Below the pieces are notes generated by a model that was given only the letters and a program-made list of their open reading frames with translations, had not been told where the DNA came from and did not search any database. Positions 16,722 to 24,024 of a stretch of DNA of 42,709 nt are shown here, in pieces. The first letter of the stretch is position 1. Each line of letters starts with the position of its first letter. The stretch lies in IMG/VR virus record IMGVR_UViG_3300035698_026635, positions 1 through 42,709 of that record. One strand, written 5' to 3'. The position numbers and the translations under genes are program-made. This DNA comes from a virus.

Positions 16722-17701
16722 TGAAGTTTTTAATTACCGGTATAACAGGGTTTGCAGGACCGCATCTAGCTAATCTTCTTCACGATAATGGACACGATGT
16801 CTATGGTTTGATACGTGGGTCCAATGGCATGGAGACAGACATCTGTGATGTCGTGCCAGACGATGTGTTTAAGGACATTAAATTTCTCTATGGTGATCTG
16901 ACCAATCATACATTGTTGAATCAGATATTCGCAGAGTACCCTTTCCATGGGGTATTTCATCTCGCCGCACAGTCACATCCACCTTCCAGCTTCAAAGATC
17001 CTCTTGGCACATTTGAAGACAATATCATGGGTAGTGCAAACCTGATACAAGCCCTTGCAGATAATCAACCATCATGCAAATTGATGTTTTGTTCTACCTC
17101 TGAAGTGTATGGAAACAGCGGGATAGACGGTCGCAAGATTCATTGGGGAGATCCTCTTATCCCATCAAATCCCTATGGTGTCTCCAAAGCGGCCATCGAT
17201 CTTTACGTACAAGAACGTATTACAAACGGTAAGATCAAAGGATTTATTACAAGAGCGTTCTCCCATACTGGCCCCAGAAGAGGGAAGAACTTCTCTATAT
17301 CTTCAGATGCCTATCAGATCGCAAGAATTATGAAAGGTTATCAAGAGCCAGTTTTGAACATCGGCAACCTAGAGACTACAAGAGTAGTGATCGACGTACG
17401 AGATACGGTCAATGCCTACTATCTTGCAATGATAAATGAAGAGATCGGTAGGGGTGAGATTTTCAATGTCTGTGGTGATACGCCTAGAAAGATGCAGGTA
17501 TTCACAGACAAGTTAATTCAACTTAGCGGGGTCAAAGACATCAAGTGTAAAATATCAGACGAACTTTATAGACCAATAGACATCCAGTATCAGCATGGTG
17601 ATTCATCCAATTTGGTGAACATGACTGATTGGTCCCCCCAGATTGAAATTGAACATACCCTTGAAGATCTTTTGATGTATTGGTTTAAGAAAATACAGTG
17701 A
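16721..17701 (+). CDS. SDR nucleotide-sugar dehydratase/epimerase, GDP-mannose 4,6-dehydratase or RMD-like
   Basis: An extended short-chain dehydrogenase of 326 residues. The NAD(P)-binding 'GITGFAGPHLANLL' starts at residue 6, 'HLAAQSHPPSSF' and 'FCSTSEVYG' follow, and the catalytic pair is in 'NPYGVSKAA' (YxxxK). 'RAFSHTGPRRG' and 'VVIDVRDTVNAY' are typical of GDP-mannose 4,6-dehydratases and of GDP-4-keto-6-deoxymannose reductases. It probably supplies a 6-deoxy GDP-sugar for the fucosyl-type transferases just upstream. Dehydratase and reductase cannot be told apart by eye. Confidence 0.8.
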   Translation: MKFLITGITGFAGPHLANLLHDNGHDVYGLIRGSNGMETDICDVVPDDVFKDIKFLYGDLTNHTLLNQIFAEYPFHGVFHLAAQSHPPSSFKDPLGTFEDNIMGSANLIQALADNQPSCKLMFCSTSEVYGNSGIDGRKIHWGDPLIPSNPYGVSKAAIDLYVQERITNGKIKGFITRAFSHTGPRRGKNFSISSDAYQIARIMKGYQEPVLNIGNLETTRVVIDVRDTVNAYYLAMINEEIGRGEIFNVCGDTPRKMQVFTDKLIQLSGVKDIKCKISDELYRPIDIQYQHGDSSNLVNMTDWSPQIEIEHTLEDLLMYWFKKIQ

Positions 17702-18387
17702 ACAATATCATCATAGATCAACCAGCTGGTATTGGTGACATCATTTTTATCCAGAAACTATGTGCTGCGCTCGTGGACAGAGGTAATACTGTATATCTGC
17801 CTGTGTTGCCTGTTTGCTGGGAAGCTGGCATTGATCGCTTGCGGAGTAGAGCAATTATCACTCCAGATAAATCGATCTTACCGCACGAAGCAAAAGTAAT
17901 TAATCTTTCACTCTTGTCTAAACCAAATGGCTTTATTGACACTATGGTTTCTAAGTATGAAGGACTAGGGCACACTTGGCAGGGATGGCAAAAATATGTC
18001 GTGTTTGATCGTGATATTGAGTCAGAAGAATCTTTCAAGAAGAATCACCTTGGTATTCAGAACGGCGAACCATATATTGTAGTCAACAAACACTATGGAA
18101 CACCTCCTCATTCTTCGGTAAAAGAAACCGTGATAGATACTGTTCCCACCGGTTATGATGGTAAGATAGTCACTATGACTCCCAATTCTTTAGTACCCTT
18201 GCTCGATTGGTGCACTGTTTGGGAGGGAGCCGAAGAAATTCACTCGGTAGATACTTCACTACAGTACATCTGTGAGACGTTACAATTGAAAGCTAACAGA
18301 CTCGTAACACATCCACGTCATCCAGAATCTAGCAAGGCAATGGTGAGTAGATTGTTTGACCAACCTTGGGAGTGGAACGAATGGTAA
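17698..18387 (+). CDS. GT9-like (heptosyltransferase-related) protein
   Basis: GTG 17698 overlaps the preceding stop. The N-terminal 'IIIDQPAGIGDIIFIQKLCA' matches the opening motif (PxGxGD) of ADP-heptose transferase-type GT9 proteins, and 'VWEGAEEIHSVDTSLQYICE' matches their C-terminal donor-site region. At 229 residues it is shorter than full GT9 enzymes (about 320-350). A related protein is encoded two genes downstream. Because heptose-activation genes lie 4 kb away, a heptosyl donor is a reasonable guess. Confidence 0.6.
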   Translation: MNNIIIDQPAGIGDIIFIQKLCAALVDRGNTVYLPVLPVCWEAGIDRLRSRAIITPDKSILPHEAKVINLSLLSKPNGFIDTMVSKYEGLGHTWQGWQKYVVFDRDIESEESFKKNHLGIQNGEPYIVVNKHYGTPPHSSVKETVIDTVPTGYDGKIVTMTPNSLVPLLDWCTVWEGAEEIHSVDTSLQYICETLQLKANRLVTHPRHPESSKAMVSRLFDQPWEWNEW

Positions 18388-18878
18388 AGTTGATCCAGTT
18401 TAATGGGAAAAAGTATCCCCACTTCCAATCACAGGGTAACTCGGCTCAGTACATCATGCCGTTGGCCAAAGAATTCTGTCAGGGTGTCGGCTATGATATT
18501 GGATGTGGTAAACCTGACTGGAAATTACCGGGAGCTATGGGCATAGATTTGACATTCCCAGATGAATGGGATGCAATGCATTTGCCAGAGGATCCAGTTG
18601 ACTATATCTTCTCTAGTCACTGCCTTGAACATCTTCCCGATTGGCCAGGCGTACTGAGCTATTGGACCGCTCATTTAAGGTATGGTGGAACTCTTTTCTT
18701 ATACCTACCGCACTATGATCAAGAATATTGGCGACCATGGAACAACAGAAAGCATCTTCATGTGCTAACTGTAGAGATGTTAGAGGATTGGATGAAGGCT
18801 CACGGCTACAAAAATATCTTTACGACAGGTAGAGATCTGAATCATTCCTTTGCGATTACGGGTACACTGGGTTCATGA
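18381..18878 (+). CDS. Class I SAM-dependent methyltransferase
   Basis: ATG 18381 overlaps the previous gene by 7 bases; TTG 18366 is the weaker alternative. The 165-residue protein has motif I 'VGYDIGCGKPDW', the acidic motif II 'GAMGIDLTF', and the post-motif 'YIFSSHCLEHLPDWPGVLSY' with 'GGTLFLYLPHYD', a Methyltransf_11-type core. It sits between the two GT9-like paralogues, so it may act on the same sugar. Substrate unknown. Confidence 0.78.
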   Translation: MVKLIQFNGKKYPHFQSQGNSAQYIMPLAKEFCQGVGYDIGCGKPDWKLPGAMGIDLTFPDEWDAMHLPEDPVDYIFSSHCLEHLPDWPGVLSYWTAHLRYGGTLFLYLPHYDQEYWRPWNNRKHLHVLTVEMLEDWMKAHGYKNIFTTGRDLNHSFAITGTLGS

Positions 18879-19621
18879 AAACAGGATTGATCTATCAACC
18901 ATGTGGGCTGGGTGATATTCTCTTTACACAGAAGATAGGCTATCACATTGCCGATTTAGGCTACGAAATAGTTTGGCCAGTAGTGTCTGAATTATCTTGG
19001 CTTGATAGCTATATCCCCAGGTTCAATTTTGTTTCATGGGAAGATGACAACCAACATATCACTGGACCACCTCTTCCTGAGTCCGTGCAATTCCCCCACA
19101 AGGAAGGCTACCATCCTGATAGGGATACAGAGATCAGAGATGATCTGTTCTTCTTTCAAGGCTTTGTGAGCGATGGCACTCATCTCGTCATGGAGGCCAA
19201 GTATAAATCCATTAATTTAGATTGGTATGACTGGGCTTCCTACGTGCGCTTTGACAGAAATGCCGAAAAAGAGCACGAGTTATACTATAACGTGCTGAAC
19301 TTGAGTGACGGAGAAGAGTACGTCTTTACCAATAGAAACTATACGACCCGTCCTGAGGTGATGAGATTTCAGGGAATGCCTGAACAGTTTGGCGTGCGGG
19401 AAGTAGAAATGCAAATTATAGATGGATACTCTATATTTGACTGGTGTAAAGTCATTGAAAATGCACAGTCGATTTGCATGATAGAGTCAGCCCTCAACTA
19501 TGTGCTGGAAAGTCCAGCGATGTTCGATGCAGTCAAAGACAAAAAGCTAGAACTATATCATAGAGCTGGCAATTTTCACCAGGTCAAAGCCCTATTTAAT
19601 CTCCCTTGGATATATCGATGA
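18875..19621 (+). CDS. GT9-like protein, paralogue of the gene at 17698
   Basis: Begins at the ATG overlapping the previous stop. 'GLIYQPCGLGDILFTQKIGY' parallels 'IIIDQPAGIGDIIFIQKLCA' of the upstream gene, and 'DWCKVIENAQSICMIESALN' parallels its 'DWCTVWEGAEEIHSVDTSLQ'. The two therefore arose by an old duplication or joined separately from one family. 248 residues, single domain. The opening motif is that of GT9 (heptosyltransferase-like) enzymes; catalysis is not proven and truncated family members may lack activity. Confidence 0.6.
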   Translation: MKTGLIYQPCGLGDILFTQKIGYHIADLGYEIVWPVVSELSWLDSYIPRFNFVSWEDDNQHITGPPLPESVQFPHKEGYHPDRDTEIRDDLFFFQGFVSDGTHLVMEAKYKSINLDWYDWASYVRFDRNAEKEHELYYNVLNLSDGEEYVFTNRNYTTRPEVMRFQGMPEQFGVREVEMQIIDGYSIFDWCKVIENAQSICMIESALNYVLESPAMFDAVKDKKLELYHRAGNFHQVKALFNLPWIYR

Positions 19622-20496
19622 AAATCTTGAACTTTGTAAAACCAGAGAATGGATTGGTACACGATCCTTTGTACTATCTGGGTTTTGAGAAATTTGAAGA
19701 TGTAGGTAGAGATTGTTATCTGATGACAGCGGCCCTCTATAATGAAATAGCTTCGGGTAAATACGATGACAAAGAAAAAGTTGCGCTCACTCTTGAAGAG
19801 CCTAATTTCTACATGCCTGGTCCGCACATGCAAATGTATGAGCATGCAGATACCGTACTGACAATCTGCCCATACACTGCAAGGCTTTTCCCAGATCAAA
19901 GTATTCCAGTTTTCTTTCCATTCGATGCAGATTACATTCCAGAAGAAAGAGAAAAGACAATAGCTGTTTCCTATTTCGGGAGCATGCCCTCTGTAGTACC
20001 TTGGCATGAATACATTGGAGTCATGTCTACATTTGAATACAGATACGGACACTACAATGCAGGCAATATGCGTGGTTGTACATACGAAGAAAAACTCAAT
20101 GCATTATCTGCATCAAAGATGTCTTTGGTCCATGGCTTATGCAATGTGAATGAAGGATCAATCGCACAATATCGTAGTGGTTTGAGAGCAGAAGAAAACT
20201 ATGCATTCAGCCACCTAGAAGAAGGCTTTCTACCTCAGATCAAATCTCGGATGTTCGAGTCTGCATTTTCTAAATCAATGATGTTGTGTCAACGTGACCC
20301 ATTTAATGTGATTGAACACTTTTTCGAGCCCGGCAAAGAATTTATATACTTCAACGATAAGAGAGATCTGCTTGACAAAATAGTGATGACCATGAATAAT
20401 GAAGCAATGCGCAAAGAGATAGCTGAAGCAGCATATAATAGAGCAATAGAGAACTATACAACACAACATTTCGTGGAGCAATTTCTATGCAAGTAA
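19618..20496 (+). CDS. Glycosyltransferase, GT4-like C-terminal domain
   Basis: ATG 19618 overlaps the preceding stop (ATGA). The 292-residue protein has a weakly recognisable N-terminal half and a C-terminal part 'SRMFESAFSKSMMLCQRDPF' ... 'FEPGKEFIYFNDKRDLLDKI', which corresponds to the donor-binding region of GT-B (Glyco_trans_1_2) enzymes, where a Glu in the E-x7-E-type motif holds the nucleotide sugar. The terminal helix 'EAAYNRAIENYTTQHFVEQF' is also typical. Donor unknown. Confidence 0.72.
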   Translation: MKILNFVKPENGLVHDPLYYLGFEKFEDVGRDCYLMTAALYNEIASGKYDDKEKVALTLEEPNFYMPGPHMQMYEHADTVLTICPYTARLFPDQSIPVFFPFDADYIPEEREKTIAVSYFGSMPSVVPWHEYIGVMSTFEYRYGHYNAGNMRGCTYEEKLNALSASKMSLVHGLCNVNEGSIAQYRSGLRAEENYAFSHLEEGFLPQIKSRMFESAFSKSMMLCQRDPFNVIEHFFEPGKEFIYFNDKRDLLDKIVMTMNNEAMRKEIAEAAYNRAIENYTTQHFVEQFLCK

Positions 20497-21461
20497 ACGG
20501 TACGTTGTACAACAACTCGATCACGATCGTAACGACAACCATTTATCCTATTGGCGCGGCACTCCGAGAGTTCGCTAAAAAAGTTTACCTTTATTCTGGT
20601 CAGTTGATCATTGTGGGCGATCAGAAAACTCCCCATCAACAATATCATGACTGGGCAGAAGAAGACTGGAGGGTTACCTATCTTGACCCTGATTATCAGC
20701 AGGCGGAATATCCTGAACTGAGTGATCTGATTGGCTGGAACAGTATTCAACGTCGTAACATAGGATTTGTTGAAGCATGGCGTAGGGGTATATCATCCAC
20801 TATCGCTACTGTCGATGACGACAACTATCCATACCCTGGCTGGGGCTCCAATGTATCTGTTGGTCGTAGACCTATACTTGATGTATATGAGGCTGAGGAA
20901 GAATGTTTTGATCCCCTCAGTGTTACTAATCAATCCCATCTTTGGCATAGAGGGTTTCCTATAGATATGGTTCCCACAAGAGATCGGGTCAGTTATAAGG
21001 GCAAGCATAAAACTTCACCGATAATGGTGCAGGCAGACTTATGGGATGGTGATCCAGATATTGATGCCATGTGCCGATTAACGCACTCCCCATGTGTGAA
21101 ATTCGATGATATAGGTATTTATACTTCCAATAATATGTCCCCCTTCAATAGTCAAAATACATTCATTGCCACTAAGGCCCTACCGGACTACTGTGTCTTT
21201 CCTCACATAGGCAGGATGGATGATATATGGGGCTCATATGTGTTCCAGTATCTGACTGGAGAAAATCCAGCTTATGGTCCCGCTTCGGTGTATCAAGATC
21301 GTAATGAACATGATCTCATCAATGACCTTGAAGGGGAGATCATAGGCTATCGCAACAGCGGTGAATTTGTCAGAAATATTGAGGACTGGAAGGATTTCAT
21401 GCCAGCTAGAACATTGGAATTTTGGGAGGCATACCGTTCCCTTTACGGTGAAGAAGCATGA
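20487..21461 (+). CDS. STELLO/DUF288-like glycosyltransferase
   Basis: A 324-residue protein. The combination 'QRRNIGFVEAWRRG' followed by 'IATVDDDNYPYPGW' (DDDN as metal site) and the later 'VQADLWDGDPDIDAM' is the arrangement seen in STELLO-type and reversibly glycosylated polypeptide-like proteins, which are better known from plants and algae and from some large viruses and phages. The product probably transfers or mutates a pentose or hexose. It starts inside the end of the previous gene. Function inferred from motif order only. Confidence 0.65.
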   Translation: MQVNGTLYNNSITIVTTTIYPIGAALREFAKKVYLYSGQLIIVGDQKTPHQQYHDWAEEDWRVTYLDPDYQQAEYPELSDLIGWNSIQRRNIGFVEAWRRGISSTIATVDDDNYPYPGWGSNVSVGRRPILDVYEAEEECFDPLSVTNQSHLWHRGFPIDMVPTRDRVSYKGKHKTSPIMVQADLWDGDPDIDAMCRLTHSPCVKFDDIGIYTSNNMSPFNSQNTFIATKALPDYCVFPHIGRMDDIWGSYVFQYLTGENPAYGPASVYQDRNEHDLINDLEGEIIGYRNSGEFVRNIEDWKDFMPARTLEFWEAYRSLYGEEA

Positions 21462-21856
21462 TCACAGTTTTTACAAATGGATGCTTTGATATTGTACACC
21501 CGGGACACATAAGGCTTTTTCAACATGCTCGTTCTCTAGGTGATAAACTCATTGTCGGCTTAGACAGAGATGCAAAGGTATATAGAGATAAGGGACCAGA
21601 CAGGCCCATCAACACCTTTAGTGATAGAGCCGAGGTGGTTGCTGCCATCAGGTATGTCGATGAAGTATGCAGCTTTGATTCTACAGAAGGACTGCGAGCA
21701 TTGGTTAAGTGTTTATTGCCAGATCTACTTATAGTTGGTTCTGATTGGGAAGGTAAGCCCGTGATTGGTGCAGAGTACGCTAAAGAGGTGAAGTTTTTTG
21801 ACAGAATCGCTGGTTACTCAACAACGAAAATCATTGAGAGTATTCCTAGTAGGTGA
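21458..21856 (+). CDS. Heptose-1-phosphate adenylyltransferase-like (HldE C-domain type)
   Basis: A 132-residue cytidylyltransferase-fold protein with 'FTNGCFDIVHPGHIRLFQ' (HxGH nucleotide-binding motif) and the C-terminal 'YSTTKIIESI' corresponding to the ST-x-ii motif of RfaE/HldE domain 2. It would join heptose-1-phosphate to a nucleotide, giving ADP-heptose in the usual pathway. In bacteria the domain is normally fused behind the kinase; here it is a separate gene placed before the kinase gene, with overlapping ends. Start ATG 21458 overlaps the preceding stop. Confidence 0.85.
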   Translation: MITVFTNGCFDIVHPGHIRLFQHARSLGDKLIVGLDRDAKVYRDKGPDRPINTFSDRAEVVAAIRYVDEVCSFDSTEGLRALVKCLLPDLLIVGSDWEGKPVIGAEYAKEVKFFDRIAGYSTTKIIESIPSR

Positions 21857-22586
21857 GTCATGTCTAGATGAATATAAGTATGGTGCATGTAGTCGTCTAA
21901 GTCCCGAAGCACCCGTACCAGTTTTTGATTTACAAAGAATCAAAAGCAAGAATGGTATGGCTGCGAATGTACAGGACAATCTTAAGGCATTTGGTATTAA
22001 AACCGAACTCAACTCTAACTGGCCCCCTATGCTCAGAAAAACTAGGTTCGTGGATACGATCTCTGGACAGCAAATTCTGAGAGAGGACGAAGAGACTTTA
22101 ACTACAGTATTAAATACTCCCTCTTTAGATTATCATCCCAAAATGTACGATGCGGTTGTTGTATCAGATTACAATAAGGGGCTGATCACTTCGGAGTATA
22201 TAGGGAAGCTCTTAGAAATATTTGACGTTCCTGTTTTTGTAGATTCAAAACGTAGAGATTTGTCAGTGTTTGAAAACTGTTATATCAAAGTGAACAGCAA
22301 GGAGCACGATCTAATCCAGGCACTCCCGGAAAAGTGTGAACTTATCATAACTCGCGGTGCAGATGGGGTCGAATATAATGGTACCAAGTATCCTGCTCCA
22401 CATGAAGATGTTTTTGATGTGACTGGTGCTGGTGATGTATTCCTTGCAAGCTTCACATATAGCATGCTGACCACTGGTAGCATCAATGCCTCTATCAGGA
22501 ATTCTATTATTTTGGCGACTAAATCAGTTAGACATCGAGGTACATACGTCTTGACGAAGGAGGACATAGATGAAGTATGTGGTTGA
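21834..22586 (+). CDS. Heptose-7-phosphate kinase-like (HldE N-domain, PfkB family)
   Basis: Would phosphorylate heptose-7-phosphate at C1. The family start 'RVFLVGESCLDEYKYG' puts the likely initiation at TTG 21834 inside the adenylyltransferase gene; an in-frame TTG at 21798 is possible. 'GACSRLSPEAPVPVFDL' matches the HldE substrate-binding region, and 'DVFDVTGAGDVFLASFTY' is the PfkB GAGD motif with the catalytic Asp. About 250 residues. With the previous gene this forms a split, order-reversed HldE. Confidence 0.85.
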   Translation: MRVFLVGESCLDEYKYGACSRLSPEAPVPVFDLQRIKSKNGMAANVQDNLKAFGIKTELNSNWPPMLRKTRFVDTISGQQILREDEETLTTVLNTPSLDYHPKMYDAVVVSDYNKGLITSEYIGKLLEIFDVPVFVDSKRRDLSVFENCYIKVNSKEHDLIQALPEKCELIITRGADGVEYNGTKYPAPHEDVFDVTGAGDVFLASFTYSMLTTGSINASIRNSIILATKSVRHRGTYVLTKEDIDEVCG

Positions 22587-22890
22587 TATTGATGGCACAA
22601 TATGTGTGAATGCTACAGTGGGTGATTATTCTTCAGCTGAACCTTTCACCAGCAGAATCGAAAAGCTTAATGGTCTCAAGAAGGCTGGAAGCACTATTGT
22701 GTATTTCTCTGCAAGGGGTATGGATACATTCAATGGTGATATAGAAAGGTGTAAGGAGGAGTATTTAGAATTGACTCAGAGTCAACTGAATGCTTGGGGT
22801 GTCGATTACGATGATATAATATTAGGTAAGCCCAGTGGCGATTTCTATATCGACGATAAAGGGATGAGCTGTCATGAATTTTTCTATTAA
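22570..22890 (+). CDS. Small HAD-family phosphatase
   Basis: A 106-residue protein with the HAD motif 'VVDIDGTIC' (nucleophile D6, acid D8), motif II Ser in 'YFSARG', and 'GKPSGDFYIDDKGM' with the lysine and acidic pair of motifs III/IV. GGAGG stands before ATG 22570, which lies in the end of the kinase gene. In a heptose pathway the phosphatase GmhB, also HAD, removes a phosphate between kinase and adenylyltransferase steps, and this gene is in the right place to do that. It is much smaller than GmhB, so this is a guess. Confidence 0.72.
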   Translation: MKYVVDIDGTICVNATVGDYSSAEPFTSRIEKLNGLKKAGSTIVYFSARGMDTFNGDIERCKEEYLELTQSQLNAWGVDYDDIILGKPSGDFYIDDKGMSCHEFFY

Positions 22891-23014
22891 CAAAGAAGAT
22901 TCTTTGACGAGAGTAGAAAAAGGTTGGGGCTATGAGCTTTGGGTAGCTAACAAACCCGAGTACTGTGGTAAGCTTCTTCATTTTGAGGGAAGCAAAAAGA
23001 TAACAAAAGTATGA
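22874..23014 (+). pseudogene. Truncated 5' part of a cupin gene (46 aa remnant)
   Basis: ATG 22874 overlaps the end of the phosphatase gene, as a normal operon start would. Residues 14-42 ('VEKGWGYELW' ... 'YCGKLLHFEGSKK') are the start of a phage-type sugar cupin, but the frame then runs 'ITKV' into a stop that overlaps the ATG of the HNH gene. The metal-binding HxH part that should follow is missing here. A divergent copy of the same 29 residues appears at positions 230-258 of the next protein, attached to the rest of the cupin. This looks like the left remnant of an interrupted gene. A functional small peptide is unlikely. Confidence 0.75.
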
Positions 23015-24024
23015 CAGATAAACGAAAATCCATAAATTACACGAAGATTTGCAAGTACTGTGGCAAGGAATTTCTAGTTGCACCGAATAATAAGCAAGCC
23101 ATGCAGAGACTATATTGTGGGCGTAGTTGCCAATCAAAGGCTATCGTTAGAACAGATTCAAGAAAAAAAAGTTTATGTATGGTATGCAATGAAGAGTTTA
23201 AGCATTATGGAGAACGCATAGTATGCAGCGTCAAATGCAACCATCGATATATGTCATTGGCGAGATTAGGGGACAATAACCCATCATACAAAGGGAAAGA
23301 TAAATTCCTCGTTGAACGCTGCAAGTATTGTGACGATGAGTTTACTTATACAAAGTCAGGACGCTATAATAAAAGACTGCCTAAATTTTGTTCCAAAGAA
23401 TACTGGGACCGTTTTCAGAAAGGCAAAAACAAAACCCCAAATGGACCAGCCGTACATGGTGTGGGATATCTGCCAGCATTCAAAAAAATGAGAGAACAGA
23501 TAAAAAAACGTGACGGTGACAAATGTCTTTTCTGCGGAGAAACAGAAATACTTCATGTACATCATATCGATTACGATAAAGACAATAATGATCCCTTGAA
23601 TTTAATAACTCTTTGCATACGTTGTCATATGTTGACTAACTTCAATAGAACTTATTGGGAGATAGTGTTCTCTGCTCTTTTATCTGGTTCCAAGCTGGTA
23701 AAAAAGGGATGGGGTTTTGAGGTACATATTACAAACAATAATCAATATTGCATGAAATACTTGGTATTCTTTGAAGGTAAGAAATTTTCCTTTCACTACC
23801 ATCCAATAAAGAAAGAACTTTGGCACTGTTTAATGGGGAAGTTTGAATGTACACTCCAAACAGGTGAGAATAAAAAGGAATCATTCGTTTTTCAAAAGAA
23901 TGACAAAATTGAAATTGAACCAGGTGTGAAGCACCAGCTAAAGGCTTTGAAAAATTCTATTATTATTGAGGTATCTTCAGAAGATTATCCTGAAGATTCT
24001 ATTAGACTTGAAAAAGGTGATTGA
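23011..24024 (+). CDS. HNH endonuclease fused to a complete cupin domain
   Basis: A 337-residue chimera. Residues 14-127 contain three zinc-finger-like CxxC...C units (C14/C17/C36/C40, C56/C59/C72/C76, C104/C107/C127). Residues ~155-216 are an HNH nuclease with 'CLFCGETEILHVHHIDYDKD' and 'LCIRCH'. Residues 230-337 are a cupin with 'FHYHPIKKELWHCLMG' (HxH, E) and 'PGVKHQLKA', the full metal site of sugar isomerase or epimerase-type cupins. GTG 23665 after GGGAG (23657-23661) could start the cupin separately. The sequence is more AT-rich than its neighbours. See the finding on gene regeneration. Confidence 0.85.
   Translation: MTDKRKSINYTKICKYCGKEFLVAPNNKQAMQRLYCGRSCQSKAIVRTDSRKKSLCMVCNEEFKHYGERIVCSVKCNHRYMSLARLGDNNPSYKGKDKFLVERCKYCDDEFTYTKSGRYNKRLPKFCSKEYWDRFQKGKNKTPNGPAVHGVGYLPAFKKMREQIKKRDGDKCLFCGETEILHVHHIDYDKDNNDPLNLITLCIRCHMLTNFNRTYWEIVFSALLSGSKLVKKGWGFEVHITNNNQYCMKYLVFFEGKKFSFHYHPIKKELWHCLMGKFECTLQTGENKKESFVFQKNDKIEIEPGVKHQLKALKNSIIIEVSSEDYPEDSIRLEKGD

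Noticed and set aside
19576-20052. Minus-strand open frame of 158 codons
   Set aside because: It is antisense to the GT4-like transferase, has an implausible composition for a soluble or membrane protein, and follows the codon shadow of the real gene.
22805-22830. TGATATAAT as a promoter
   Set aside because: It lies inside the HAD phosphatase coding sequence, where an A/T-rich codon run explains it, and no unit starts nearby.
22874-24024. Group I intron or intein in the cupin gene
   Set aside because: An intron or intein would leave each exon part once. Here the 29 N-terminal cupin residues are present twice and diverged, and no intein splice motifs are seen.
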